From: Adenophora triphylla var. japonica
Taxonomy: Eukaryota > Streptophyta > Magnoliopsida > Asterales > Campanulaceae
DNA: 64,000 nt
Reading direction: 5' to 3'
Assembly: GCA_022495995.1 (NCBI GenBank)
Contig: JAFEMH010002096.1
Location: 1-64,000, forward strand
The notes under the pieces were generated by a model, which did no database searches, was not told where the DNA came from, and saw only the letters and a list, made by a program, of their open reading frames with translations. This document shows, piece by piece, positions 18,390-31,136 of the stretch (its first letter is position 1; each line of letters begins with the position of its first letter). The position numbers and the translations under genes are program-made.

Positions 18390-19847
18390 ATGGCAAGGAA
18401 AAGATATATCATTAATCAAGAAAGCAAGATTCTCCCAAGAGGAAACAAGAAGAAGAAGAAGAAGTTCCACCATTGTCGGTCCGAAATACTGATCCACACG
18501 ATGGTCATGACAGAGAGAAGATTGATACGATGCCACCAGGTTATGGATTTGTGCCCACTGGAGAAGAACTGATGATAAGGGATTTCTTGAATAAGAAATA
18601 AGATAATTTATCCTTGCCACTTTATAGGATTCGAGATATCAATATCTACAACTATCATCCTCAAGAACTCACAAGTACTCTTCTTCTAAATTTTCCTTGT
18701 TACTTTTATATTTGTAAGTTTCTTGTCAAATTATAAATTGATGAACTGATTCTGCAAATCTTGACCGTTTCTTGGTTATTTACTTTAAATTAAGGCTAGA
18801 GTTGTCTACATGACCTCGATATTATAAAGAGAACGTTCTCAAGATTCTATCTTTTTTTTTTTTTTTTTTTGCATTTATTCCTTTTTCGACATATTTGTTT
18901 GATATAAACGTTCTCAAGATTCTATCTTTTTTTTTTTTTTTGCATTTATTCTTCCTTTTTCGACATATTTGTTTGATATAAATTAGTATTTGTAATAAAA
19001 TTTAAACATTCAAAATACATTGCTTGATGCATTAAAAATTTCTGATGTGAAATTAGGTACGTACAAGTCTCATAGAGGAAAGGAGTGGTACTTGTTTACC
19101 CCGAGATCAGCTGGAAAGTACCCCAATGGCAAGCAATATCTCCGGAGCTCTGGTAATGGATTCTGGAAGGCTAGTGGTGCTGATGTTGTTATACGTGATG
19201 ATCAAGGTATAAAACTGGTATGAAAAAGACCCTCGTTTACTATGAAGGGAAAGTTAAAGAAATGAACGATATCAAGACTGATTGGATTATGCACGAGTAT
19301 AGAAAAGAAGTTGACAATGATATTCCAGACGTCAAAAAAGTTGCAAATGGCATGAAGGTACGCAAAGTTAGCATAGGTTACAACACCAATAGTCCAGATC
19401 TATTTTAAGTGTGACTAATTTTTGCTTGTAAATCTTTTATAGCTGGATGAGTCTGTTTTGTGCAAGATCTACAAGAAAACATCTAAAGACGATGGGGAAG
19501 CAAATGACATACATCAAGTGGAAAAAAACACGATGATTGTTCCAGTAACAAACAACCTACAACATCCAAATGGTGACAATTTCTCTATGCAGCAGAATGA
19601 GCCAGTGCCAAATCCCAGCACAAATCAGGGCGGAGCTGATCCAAATTTCTACAAATCAACCAGTTTATTTATGCAGAATGTCCAAATGTCAAATCCCAAC
19701 ACAAACCAGGGCTCATATGACGTTGATTTTGAAACTTGTGATAATTTGAATGGACAAGAAGATGGTGCAGATTTAGACAATATGGTTAGTTCCCCTCTTC
19801 CTGATTATGAACCAGGTTTCCATTGCTGGGACAATGGGTGTGTATAG
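18390..19847 (+). pseudogene. NAC-domain pseudogene (block X)
   Basis: Exon-like parts are 18390-18674, 19057-19357 and 19443-19847. Exon 1 starts MARKRYIINQ but shifts frame near 18420, and it carries the AATAAGAAATAA stop shared with the copy at 48471. Exon 2 encodes EWYLFTPRSAGKYPNG and WKASGADVVI, then loses one A in a run near 19213 and stops. Exon 3 is open, starting LDESVLCKIYKKTSKDDGE and ending at DNGCV. The block-Y copy has this exon 2 intact but a frameshift in exon 3, so neither copy encodes a whole NAC protein. Confidence 0.85.
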
Positions 19848-21360
19848 ACACGGAATATCTCAAGCCAAGTGCCACAGGTTCTATATCCTATATTTGAACC
19901 TCAAGCCATGGTCAGGGATGATACATTGCCTATGCAGAATGCGCAAGAGCAAAATCCCAACAGTCCATATGCTTGGCTGTCATGCTTTTATTTTGCTTAT
20001 GTTTCTGAATAATTGTTTCTGGATTGGGATTCATGTTGGAATTGTTTAAATTACAGTCTTTAGACTTCATTAATGCATGTCGTTTTGGAGTTAAAAGCCT
20101 TTAGATAGCAGCTTCACCCCTACATTGAGCAAATTTATATAGTTTCAAAATTTGCTCTTAATCAAGAGAAAATCTAAAAAAAAATAAAAAATTGACATTA
20201 GGTTAGGGACGGAGGGAGTACATTTTTTGCAGCAAAGCAGCCATTGTGCTTTGTAACAACAGACACCAAAACACAGTAAAAACAGTTGAAATAAGATGAG
20301 CAAAGTTAAAGTAGCTAGAAGAAATGTACTCGCATCGCAACAGAAACAAACAAAGGTAGAGGAAAGAGGATAAAAAGATCAATCTTTTACAAGTAAATCA
20401 TATAAAGGACCAAAGTGGACACTTTGTTATAATACAATACATATCCTACAATATGTTATTCATATTTTACATTACAGTGCAGACTGTGCAGTGACCTATG
20501 ATACAATTTTGTCTTGCACAAAAGGATCGATCCAAAATGAACATAGTATAGTGAGTTCATCTTCTCTGACAATGTAAGCATATAAAGATTGTCCGAGATT
20601 TCAAAATTAACCTATATGACTTCTTGAAACTTCTACTGTTTTGAATATGTAAGATAGCTCTTTAGTGAAGCTCAGTGGAAATACATTTTTGCGTCTTTGC
20701 TTACATATATTATGGTTATAGTCATTTTCTGTAGTCCAAATCATCTACTTTTATGGTTCTTCCTTTTGACTTATATAGTTCAAAATACAGTATAGTATAC
20801 CTATAATTGTTGTGCTTTTAATACGCAAAGCATACCCTAAATGTACTTCAAGTACAAGAGGTGAATTAGTATTATACGTAGGTAAATGAGCAGACCGGTA
20901 GTCTTATACATAAGTGTAAGAGCGGATGGTAAGGGTAGTCAGGTCTTTTTAAGCGACATATATAGCTGAAGGGCCTTAGAGTCCAAAGCCCCAAAAAAGG
21001 GATACATTCGTTTAAAAATTTATAAAAGCTTACCAAATATTATTTTTCACAATTATAATTTTATTAATTAAAATTTTTAGACCTTTTATATATTTTATAA
21101 TTTTTTAATAGAACATTTATGTCTCTTATATTTTTTTAAATCATTTTTCTAAAATTTTCTGATTTTTTAATTTTAAGTTGATGTTTTGTGAATAAAATTT
21201 AGAGGGATTTTGAAGTCCTTTTCCAAATAGAATTCTAAATCTTTGATAAAAAAAATTATAAAATCCACTTATCAATTGGATTCAAATTAGGGAAGTAAAT
21301 ATGCCCATAAAATAATATCACCAACTGTAACTCTATTCTCTCTTTGTTTTCTTATTCACG
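19848..21360. other. NAC 3' flank and upstream flank of next unit
   Basis: 3'-flank remnants of the NAC unit (a decayed C-terminal extension to about 20049), an isolated MITE right end (GGGACGGAGGGAGTA at about 20205-20219), AT-rich DNA, and from about 20840 the upstream flank of the next NAC unit. No gene. The duplicate is 49855-51370. Confidence 0.55.
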
Positions 21361-21517
21361 TATCAAAGTAGAATCGGTCATGACTATCTTCTTCTTCTTC
21401 TATCTTGTGAGAGACCTCTTCCTCAATGGTGATTGACGCTCGAAGAAGACTTTAGCCATGACAGAGACTACACTTTTATATATCCCACCGGCCGGCCGGA
21501 TCACAGAAGAATTCGCC
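21361..21517 (+). pseudogene. NAC exon-1 remnant split by copia insertion
   Basis: Matches the remnant at 18100-18295 (AAGAAGACTTTAGCCATGAC, AGAGACTACACTTTTATA, GGCCGGCCGG). It is cut at TTCGCC by the copia element and resumes at 40973 (TCTTCCATACGATATCTGC). The uninterrupted version is at 51365-51560. Confidence 0.7.
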
Positions 21518-22154
21518 TGTTGGATGTGGCTCGTTGTATTGGCTGGATCTCTCTTAGCTTGAGGTGGGCGCCCCACAAAGTGTGAGGCGAGCGCCTGGTT
21601 TGCAGAGGATGGAGCTTAACGTTCTTGGTTTGAGGCGGGCGCCTGGCTCTTGGCTTGGCGGGCGCCTGGAGGTCCGTGGGTGCTGCCTGGCTTTGCACTG
21701 CGCCAGGCGGGCGCCTGGTTGATCTTGGGCGGGCGCCTCAAAGCCCATACGGGGGGTTTCTATTTGGGCTGGGTCTCTTATGTTTTATAGTCTTTCTTGG
21801 ATTAGGGTTGTGTAGTAAATATATACTCCCTCCGTCCCACGTTAGTTGAGACTTCTTTCCTTTTTGGGCCGTCCCACGTTAGTTGAGACTGCCCAAAATG
21901 GCAAAGGAATCTTCACTATTTACCCCACTCATTCTCTCTCCTATTTCACTTTTACACTCATAACATTCTCTCTCCCCACTATTCCTCCCACTCATTCTCT
22001 CTCCTATTTAATTCTTCATACTCACAACATTTTCTTTCACTTTTTCTCTCACTTACTTTTCCTTAATTGGTGTGCCCAAAAAGTTAGTCTCAACTAACAT
22101 GGGACGGAGGGAGTATACTGCTGGTATCCTACGTATTGCTAGAGGACATTGCAC
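21518..22154 (+). repeat. 5' LTR of copia element, left piece
   Basis: Matches 40483-40827 of the 3' LTR apart from the MITE at 21826-22113. It contains six copies of a GGCGGGCGCC-type motif between 21564 and 21741. The piece stops at GAGGACATTGCAC, where the nested array begins with TGTTGTGAAATTGG. Confidence 0.92.
21826..22113. mobile_element. Stowaway-like MITE 3, inside copia LTR
   Basis: 288 bp with ends CTCCCTCCGTCCCACGTTAG and CTAACATGGGACGGAGGGAG and TA duplications (21824-21825, 22114-22115). The 3' LTR at 40780-40800 reads through this point without it, so it inserted after the copia element. Confidence 0.93.
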
Positions 22155-22681
22155 TGTTGTGAAATTGGTGCTCTCCGTTTGCAATCAACACAAAGAAATT
22201 AACACACCCACACGTACAAGAAAGAAACAATCACACACAAGAACACAAGAGTTGTTTACCCGGTTCATTCACCAACTCGTGAACTACGTCCGGGGGCAAT
22301 TGCCAAGCCAATATGTTATTAGTCTTTCTAATATGTTGCTACGATGTGTTCTAGGCCGAAATTATGCTTATATAGTTACAAGGAAACCCTAAATCTAATT
22401 TAAGAAGAGTTCCAATCAAATAAGGAAACAAATCAAAGCCCAGAACCTCGGCCAGCTTGAGGCGCCCGCCTCAAGCTTTCCATGCGCCCGCCTGGAGATG
22501 AAGCAACCTTGGCCACCACCTCGGTCCTCGAGGCGCCCGCACCAATCATATGAGGCGCCCGCCTCGCACTCCTCCGCCCACGTTCAGCCTCCTTCTCTGT
22601 TTTGAATCCTCCTTTGATCTCACCAAGGACTCCTCCGACTTAGCCCCTTTTTCCTTGTAGTTTAGGACTCCTAAACCAACA
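22155..22681 (-). repeat. Array LTR L1
   Basis: 527 bp; on the plus strand it runs TGTTGTGAAATTGGTG to CTCCTAAACCAACA. It carries four AGGCGCCCGC-type GC motifs at 22462-22563. It is the left boundary of the array, in direct contact with the copia LTR. Type-specific bases TTTCTAATATGTTGCTACGA are shared with the first part of L5. Confidence 0.92.
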
Positions 22682-24328
22682 ATCTCCCACCGGAGACTAA
22701 ACTAACAAACATAGAATCACCCATCAACTCCCACCACGGAGTAAAGACCTTCGAACACATTTCCCTCATCCATATTGGCTTGACACTACCACACCTCTCC
22801 TCAAGTGCTAAGGCGAGTTGAAACCAAGCGACGTTTCAACCTCCCCGTGTTAGGATCGTTCTTGCCTCCCCAAATCAGCCTTCTACCTTGATTTCTCCCC
22901 GCAAGTCTAACTTCGCCTTCTCCCTCCGCACCCACCTTTCGCAATGCTTCCCCTTGAAACTCGGACACACCTTGTTTCTTGCATCGATCGTTCTTGGTCT
23001 CGAAACCGCTCTCGTTAGGGCCCTTGGACATCCACACCGCGTTGATCAACTTTGAGTCCTCCCCAACATACCGTTTCTTGATGTCTCCCCTTTTTACATC
23101 AACAGGCCGGTTCTTAAGCCTCTTGCTCCCACCGGAACGAAAAGCGACATTGTAGGTAGAGTACAACGTCTTCCCCTTAACCCCATGAGCCAACACCTTA
23201 GCCCCTTTTGTGACTTCCCAAGACCCACCAATGAAAGAAACACCGTATCCTTCACTGTCAAGTTGTCCCACAGAAATCACCCTCCTCCTCAAATCCGGAA
23301 CATGCATCACGTTGTGTAGTTGTAAAACAGCCCCGTTAGGTGTCTTCATCATTACATCCCCCTTACCTTTGATCTTCAATGGTTGACCATCACCAAGATA
23401 GAGAACCCCAAAATCTCCGGCTTGTAACGCCTCATTGATTCCGCATCCCCACTAGCATGACAAGAAGCTCCGTAATCCAACACCCAATCTTCACCCGATC
23501 GCTCCTCCCCTAGGATTAATACATCGCCACCATCATCCACTACGTGCGCACCACCACTTTTTCCCTGACAATCATAACCGATGTGCCCCAATTCACCACA
23601 ATTGTAGCACTTGACCTTTTTTCCTTTAGGTCCACCCCTTTTTCTCTCCACCCTAAGTCACGGCCCCCCATCTACTGACGATTCTCCCTTTTCTCCTTCC
23701 TTCGCAACTCCTCTGCAGGATGAGATCTCTAACCTCCGTATACACCAATGCCGTTTTCGACGTACTAATCGTTGTGACAAGAACCTCCCAACTATCGGCA
23801 ACGATTTTAGAAGAAAACAAGCTAGCACTTCATCGGAGAAAGTAATATCAACACTTTTCAATTGGTCCACCATACCTTTGAAAATTGCCGATATGACTTG
23901 CCGCCGTTCGCCCTTCCGACATCTTCGCATTCGCAAACCTCTTTATCAAATGCACCTTGTTGATATTCGACGGCTTTCTCATACATGTCCGACGCTTGTA
24001 GCAACTCCACCGCTGTCTTGGCCTCCATAGCGTTCCGTGCAACGTCGTCGGTTAGTGGCACTCCTTACCGCTCCTAACGCCTTCCGATCCAACACCTCCC
24101 AATCCCTTGTGACATGTCTCGGCTTCTCCTTCAAGGGCTTATGAAGATCCTTACAATAAAGGTAGTCTTCAATCCTTGTCTTTCCAAAACGTGAAATTCA
24201 CACCGCCGAATTTCTCGATATGGTTCTTCATCTTGGACCGCTTCACCAAAATCCCCAAGAACGCGATTCAGAATTAATCAACTAATGAAAGAATTTTGAA
24301 TCCTCCGAACCAAAGCTCGATACCAGCT
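22682..24328 (-). pseudogene. Array internal region I1: broken gag-protease
   Basis: Minus-strand gag (about 23658-24280), zinc knuckle CYNCGELGHIGYDC (about 23570-23610) and protease region (about 23450-23480), then the C-terminal part down to 22801. Frames are broken by single-base indels relative to I6, mostly at CAG/CTG sites. The protease motif reads DYG instead of DSG. The primer site is altered (GCTCGATACCAGC for GCTCTGATACCAGT). Confidence 0.85.
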
Positions 24329-25201
24329 TGTTGTGAAATTGGTGCTCTCCGCTTGCAATCAACACAAAGAAATTAACACACCCACACGTACAAGAAAGAC
24401 ACAATCACACACAAGAACACAAGAGTTGTTTACCCTTCATTCACCAACTCGTGAACTACGTCCGGGGCAATTGGCAAGCCAATATTTTATTAGTCGTTCT
24501 AATATGTTGCTACGATGTGTTCTAGGCCGAAATTATGCTTATATAGTTACAAGGAAACCCTAAATCTAATTTAAGAAGAGTTCCAATCAAATAAGGAAAC
24601 AAATCAAAGCCTGTAACCTCGGCGCTTGAGGCGCCCGCCTCAAGCTTTCCATGCGCCCGCTCGGAGATGAAGCAACCTTGGCCACCACCTCGGTGCTCTC
24701 CGTTTGCAATCAACACAAAGAAATTAACACACCCACACGTACAAGAACGAAACAATCACACACAAGAACACAAGAGTTGTTTACCCGGTTCATTCACCAA
24801 CTCGTGAACTACGTCCGGGGCAATTGCCAAGCCAATATGTTATTAGTCTCTCTAATATGTTGCTACAATGTGTTCTAGGCCGAAATTATGCTTATATAGT
24901 TACAAGGAAACCCTAAATCTAATTTAAGAAGAGTTCCAATCAAATAAGGAAACAAATCAAAGCCTGTAACCTCGCGCCAGGCGCCCGCCTCAAGCTTTCC
25001 ATGCGCCCGCCTGGAGATGAAGCAACCTTCGCCACCACCTCGGTCCTCGAGGCGCCCGCACCAATCATATGAGGCGCCCGCCTCGCACTCCTCCACCCAC
25101 GTTCGGCCTCCTTCTCTCGTTTTGAATCCTCCTTTGATCTCACCAAGGACTCCTCCGACTTAGCCCCTTTTTCCTTGTAGTTTAGGACTCCTAAACCAAC
25201 A
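24329..25201 (-). repeat. Array LTR L2 with extra partial LTR
   Basis: 873 bp. About 360 bp of LTR (24329-24692) is joined to a second LTR lacking its first 13 bases (from GTGCTCTCCG near 24693). The junction CACCTCGGTGCTC shares GGT between donor and acceptor positions, suggesting illegitimate or unequal recombination. L5 has the same junction. Confidence 0.88.
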
Positions 25202-26804
25202 ATCTCCCACCTGAGACTAAACTAACAAACATAGAATCACCCATCAACTCCCACCACGGAGTAAAGACCTTCGAACACATTTCCCTCATCCATATTGGCT
25301 TGACACTACCACACCTCTCCTCAAGTGCTAAGGCGAGTTGAAACCAAGCGACGTTTCAACCTCCCCGTGTTAGGATCGTTCTTGCCTCCCCAAATCGCCT
25401 TCTACCTTGATTTCTCCCCGCAAGTCTAACTTCGCCTTCTCCCTCCAGACCCACCTTTCTCGCAATGCTTCCCTTGAAACTCGGACACACCTTGTTTCTT
25501 GCATCGATCGTTCTTGGTCCGAAACCGCTCTCTGTTAGGGCCCTTGGACATCCACACCGCGTTGATCAACTTTGAGTCCTCCCCAACATACCGTTTCTTG
25601 ATGTCTCCCCTTTTACATCAACAGCCGGTTCTTAAGCCTCTTGCTCCCACCGAACGAAAGCGACATTGTAGGTAGAGTACAACGTCTTCCCCTTAACCCC
25701 ATGAGCCAACACCTTAGCCCCTTTTGTGACTTCCCAAGACCCACCAATGAAAGAAACACCGTATCCTTCACCGTCAAGTTGTCCCACGTAAATCACCCTC
25801 CTCCTCAAATCCGGAACATGCATCACGTTGTGTAGTTGTAAAACAGCCCCGTTAGGTGTCTTCATCATTACATCCCCTTACCTTTGATCTTCAATGGTTG
25901 ACCATCACCAAGATAGAGAACCCCAAAATCTCCGGTTTTGTAACGCCTCATTGATTCCGCATCCCCACTAGCATGACAAGAAGCTCCGTAATCCAACACC
26001 CAATCTTCACCCGATCGCTCCTCCCCTAGGATTAATACATCGCCACCATCATCCACTACGCGCGCACCACCACTTTTTCCCTGACAATCATAACCGATGT
26101 GCCCCAATTCACCACAATTGTAGCACTTGACCTTTTTCCCCTTAGGTCCACCCCTTTTTCTCTCCACCCTAAGTGCAGCCCCATCTACTGACGATTCTCC
26201 CCTTTTCTCCTTCCTTCGCAACTCCTCTTGCAGATGAGATCTCTAACCTCCGTATACACCAATGCCGTTTTCGACGTACTAATCGTTGTGACAAGAACCT
26301 CCCAACTATCGGGCAACGATTTTAGAAGAAAACAAGCTAGCACTTCATCGGAGAAAGTAATATCAACACTTTTCAATTGGTCCACCATACCTTTGAAATT
26401 GCCGATATGACTTGCCGCCGTCTCGCCCTTCGACATCTTCGCATTCGCAAACCTCTTTATCAAATGCACCTTGTTGATATTCGACGGCTTCTCATACATG
26501 TCCGACGCCGTTTGTAGCAACTCCACCGTTGTCTTGGCCTCCATAGCGTTCCGTGCAACGTCGTCGGTTAGGCACTCCTTACCGCTCCTAACGCCTTCCG
26601 ATCCAACACCTCCCAATCCCCTTGTGACATGTCTTCGGGCTTCTCCTTCAAGGGCTTATGAAGATCCTTACAATAAAGGTAGTCTTCAATCCTTGTCTTC
26701 CAAAACGTGAAATTCACACCGCTAATTTCTCGATATGGTTCTTCATCTTGACCGCTTCACCAAAATCCCCAAGAACGCGATTCGTAATTAATCAACTAAT
26801 CGCT
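25202..26804 (-). pseudogene. Array internal region I2: broken gag-protease, no primer site
   Basis: Gag, zinc knuckle (open frame 25868-26221) and DYG protease motif are recognisable but split over several frames. The right end goes straight from ATCAACTAAT to CGCTTGTTGTG, removing about 40 bases that include the primer-binding site. I5 has the matching deletion. Confidence 0.85.
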
Positions 26805-27331
26805 TGTTGTGAAATTGGTGCTCTCCGTTTGCAATCAACACAAAGAAATTAACACACCCACACGTACAAGAAAGAAACAATCACACACAAGAACACAAGA
26901 GTTGTTTACCCGGTTCATTCACCAACTCGTGAACTACGTCCGGGGGCAATTGCCAAGCCAATATGTTATTAGTCTCTCTAATATGTTGCTACAATGTGTT
27001 CTAGGCCGAAATTATGCTTATATAGTTACAAGGAAACCCTAAATCTAATTTAAGAAGAGTTCCAATCAAATAAGGAAACAAATCAAAGCCTGTAACCTCG
27101 GCCACCGAGGCGCCCGCCTCAAGCTTTCCATGCGCCCGCCTCGGAGATGAAGCAACCTTGGCCACCACCTCGGTCCTCGAGGCGCCCGCACCAATCATAT
27201 GAGGCGCCCGCCTCGCACTCCTCCAGCCCACGTTCGGCCTCCTTCTCTGTTTTGAATCCTCCTTTGATCTCACCAAGGACTCCTCCGACTTAGCCCCTTT
27301 TTCCTTGTAGTTTAGGACTCCTAAACCAACA
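26805..27331 (-). repeat. Array LTR L3
   Basis: 527 bp, same boundaries as L1, with the CTCTCTAATATGTTGCTACA variant. Confidence 0.9.
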
Positions 27332-28970
27332 ATCTCCCACCGGAGACTAAACTAACAAACATAGAATCACCCATCAACTCCCACCACGGAGTAAAGACCT
27401 TCGAACACATTTCCCTCATCCATATTGGCTTGACACTACCACACCTCTCCTCAAGTGCTAAGGCGAGTTGAAACCAAGCGACGTTTCAACCTCCCCGTGT
27501 TAGATCGTTCTTGCCTCCCCAAATCAGCTTCTACCTTGATTTCTCCCCGCAAGTCTAACTTCGCCTTCTCCCTCCGCACTCCACCTTTCGCAATGCTTCC
27601 CCTTGAAACTCGGACACACCTTGTTTCTTGCATCGATCGTTCTTGGTCTGAAACCGCTCTCGTTAGGGCCCTTGGACATCCACACCGCGTTGATCAACTT
27701 TGAGTCCTCCCCAACATACCGTTTCTTGATGTCTCCCCTTTTTACATCAACAGGCCGGTTCTTAAGCCTCTTGCTCCCACCGGAACGAAAAGCGACATTG
27801 TAGGTAGAGTACAACGTCTTCCCCTTAACCCTACGAGCCAACACCTTAGCCCCTTTTGTGACTTCCCAAGACCCACCAATGAAAGAAACACCGTATCCTT
27901 CACCGTCAAGTTGTCCCACGTAAATCACCCTCCTCCTCAAATCCGGAACATGCATCACGTTGTGTAGTTGTAAAACCAGTTAGGTGTCTTCATCATTACA
28001 TCCCCCTTACCTTTGATCTTCAATGGTTGACCATCACCAAGATAGAGAACCCCAAAATCTCCGGTTTTGTAACGCCTCATTGATTCCGCATCCCCACTAG
28101 CATGACAAGAAGCTCCGTAATCCAACACCCAATCTTCACCCGATCGCTCCTCCCCTAGGATTAATACATCGCCACCATCATCCACTACGCGCGCACCACC
28201 ACTTTTTCCCTGACAATCATAATCTGATGTGCCCTAATTCACCACAATTGTAGCACTTGACCTTTTTCCCCTTAGGTCCACCCCTTTTTCTCTCCACCCT
28301 AAGTGCAGCCCCATCTACTGACGATTCTCCCTTTTCTCCTTCCTTCGCAACTCCTCTTGCAGGATGAGATCTCTAACCTCCGTATACACCAATGCCGTTT
28401 CGACGTACTAATCGTTGTGACAAGAACCTCCCAACTATCGGGCAACGATTTTAGAAGAAAACAAGCTAGCACTTCATCGGAGAAAGTAATATCAACACTT
28501 TTCAATTGGTCCACCATACCTTTGAAATTGCCGATATGACTTGCCGCCGCTCGCCCTCTCGACATCTTCGCATTCGCAAACCTCTTTATCAAATGCACCT
28601 TGTTGATATTCGACGGCTTCTCATACATGTCCGACAGCGTTTGTAGCAACTCCACCGTTGTCTTGGCCTCCATAGCGTTCCGTGCAACGTCGCTGTTAGT
28701 GGCACTCCTTACCGCTCCTAACGCCTTCCGATCCAACACCTCCCAATCCCCTTGTGACATGTCTCCGGCTTCTCCTTCAAGGGCTTATGAAGATCCTTAC
28801 AATAAAGGTAGTCTTCAATCCTTGTCTTCCAAAACGTGAAATTCACACCGTCAATTTCTCGATATGGTTCTTCATCTTGACTGCTTCACCAAAATCCCCA
28901 AGAACGCGATTCGAATTAATCAACTAATGAAAGAATTTTGAATCCTCCGAACCAAAGCTCTGATACCAGT
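27332..28970 (-). pseudogene. Array internal region I3: broken gag-protease
   Basis: Gag in 28299-28760 and 28800-28880, protease part 27955-28185, C-terminal part 27451-27958, each in a different frame because of single-base indels. The primer site CTCTGATACCA is intact near 28960. Confidence 0.85.
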
Positions 28971-29494
28971 TGTTGTGAAATTGGTGCTCTCCGTTTGCAA
29001 TCAACACAAAGAAATTAACACACCCACACGTACAAGAAAGAAACAATCACACACAAGAACACAAGAGTTGTTTACCCGGTTCATTCACCCACTCGTGAAC
29101 TACGTCCGGGGGCAATTGCCAAGCCAATATGTTATTAGTCTCTCTAATATGTTGCTACAATGTGTTCTAGGCCGAAATTATGCTTATATAGTTACAAGGA
29201 AACCCTAAATCTATTTTAAGAAGAGTTCCAATCAAATAAGGAAACAAATCAAAGCCTGTAATCTCGGCCAGCAGGCGCCCGCCTCAAGCTTTCCATGCGC
29301 CCGCCCGGGAGATGAAGCAACCTCGCCACCACCTCGGTCCTCGAGGCGCCCGCACCAATCATATGAGGCGCCCGCCTCGTACTCCTCCAGCCACGTTCGG
29401 CCTCCTTCTCTGTTTTGAATCCTCCTTTGATCTCACCAAGGACTCCTCCGACTTAGCCCCTTTTTCCTTGTAGTTTAGGACTCCTAAACCAACA
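28971..29494 (-). repeat. Array LTR L4
   Basis: 524 bp with the same ends. The GC-motif region is altered at several CAG/CTG sites (GGCCAGCAGGCG, GCCCGGGAGATG). Confidence 0.9.
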
Positions 29495-31136
29495 ATCTCC
29501 CACCGGAGACTAAACTAACAAACATAGAATCACCCATCAACTCCCACCACGGAGTAAAGACCTTCGAACACATTTCCCTCATCCATATTGGCTTGACACT
29601 ACCACACCTCTCCTCAAGTGCTAAGGCGAGTTGAAACCAAGCGACGTTTCAACCTCCCCGTGTTAGATCGTTCTTGCCTCCCAAATCGCCTTCTACCTTG
29701 ATTTCTCCCCGCAAGTCTAACTTCGCCTTCTCCCTCCGCACCCACCTTTCTCGCAATGCTTCCCCTTGAAACTCGGACACACCTTGTTTCTTGCATCGAC
29801 TGTTCTTGGTCTGAAACCGCTCTCTGTTAGGGCCCTTGGACATCCACACCGCGTTGATCAACTTTGAGTCCTCCCCAACATACCGTTTCTTGATGTCTCC
29901 CCTTTTTACATCAACAGCCGGTTCTTAAGCCTCTTGCTCCCACCGGAACGAAAAGCGACATTGTAGGTAGAGTACAACGTCTTCCCTTAACCCCATGAGC
30001 CAACACCTTAGCCCCTTTTGTGACTTCCCAAGACCCACCAATGAAAGAAACACCGTATCCTTCACCGTCAAGTTGTCCCACGTAAATCACCCTCCTCCTC
30101 AAATCCGAACATGCATCACGTTGTGTAGTTGTAAAACAGCCCCGTTAGGTGTCTTCATCATTACATCCCCTTACCTTTGATCTTCAATGGTTGACCATCA
30201 CCAAGATAGAGAACCCCAAAATCTCCGGTTTTGTAACGCCTCATTGATTCCGCATCCCCACTAGCATGACAAGAAGCTCCGTAATCCAACACCCAATCTT
30301 CACCCGACCGCTTCCTCCCCTAGGATTAATACATCGCCACCATCATCCACTACGTGCGCACCACCACTTTTTCCTGACAATCATAACCGATGTGCCCCAA
30401 TTCACCACAATTGTAGCACTTGACCTTTTTCCCCTTAGGTCCACCCCTTTTTCTCTCCACCCTAAGTGCAGCCCCATCTACGGACGATTCTCCCCTTTTC
30501 TCCTTCCTTCGCAACTCCTCTTGCAGGATGAGATCTCTAACCTCCGTATACACCAATGCCGTTTTCGACGTACTAATCGTTGTGACAGTAACCTCCCAAC
30601 TATCGGGCAACGATTTTAGAAGAAAACAAGCTAGCACTTCATCGGAGAAAGTAATATCAACACTTTTCAATTGGTCCACCATACCTTTGAAAATTGCCGA
30701 TATGACTTGCCGCTGCTCGCCCTTCGACATCTTCGCATTCGCAAACCTCTTTATCAAATGCACCTTGTTGATATTCGACGGCTTCTCATACATGTCCGAC
30801 AGCGTTTGTAGCAACTCCACCGTTGTCTTGGCCTCCATAGCGTTCCGTGCAACGTCGTCGGTTAGGGCACTCCTTACCGCTCCTAACGCCTTCCGATCCA
30901 ACACCTCCCAATCCCTTGTGACATGTCTCGGGCTTCTCCTTCAAGGGCTTATGAAGATCCTTACAATAAAGGTAGTCTTCAATCCTTGTCTTCCAAAACG
31001 TGAAATTCACACCGCTGAATTTCTCGATATGGTTCTTCATCTTGACTGCTTCACCAAAATCCCCAAGAACGCGATTCAGAATTAATCAACTAATGAAAGA
31101 ATTTTGAATCCTCCGAACCAAAGCTCTGATACCAGT
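29495..31136 (-). pseudogene. Array internal region I4: broken gag-protease
   Basis: A long gag frame (30350-30904, about 184 residues, ending past the zinc knuckle CYNCGELGHIGYDC), with the N-terminus at 30786-31040 in another frame and the protease/C-terminal part broken at 29614-30102. The primer site is intact at about 31122-31133. Confidence 0.85.

Larger units (their letters stand above)
17657..21517 (+). repeat. NAC-unit block X, left part
   Basis: Nearly identical to 47744-51512. The block continues after the copia insertion at 40973-42334, matching 51513-52878. The left breakpoint lies just beyond the U2 USE (CAGATAATCATTCTTTTCAT shared). Differences are a few substitutions and single-base indels. 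Confidence 0.92.

Noticed and set aside
23440..23490. Protease Ser-to-Tyr mutation (DYG) as a biological inactivation
   Set aside because: The change CAG to CGT recurs at unrelated sites of the same copies, so it is better explained by systematic sequence error.
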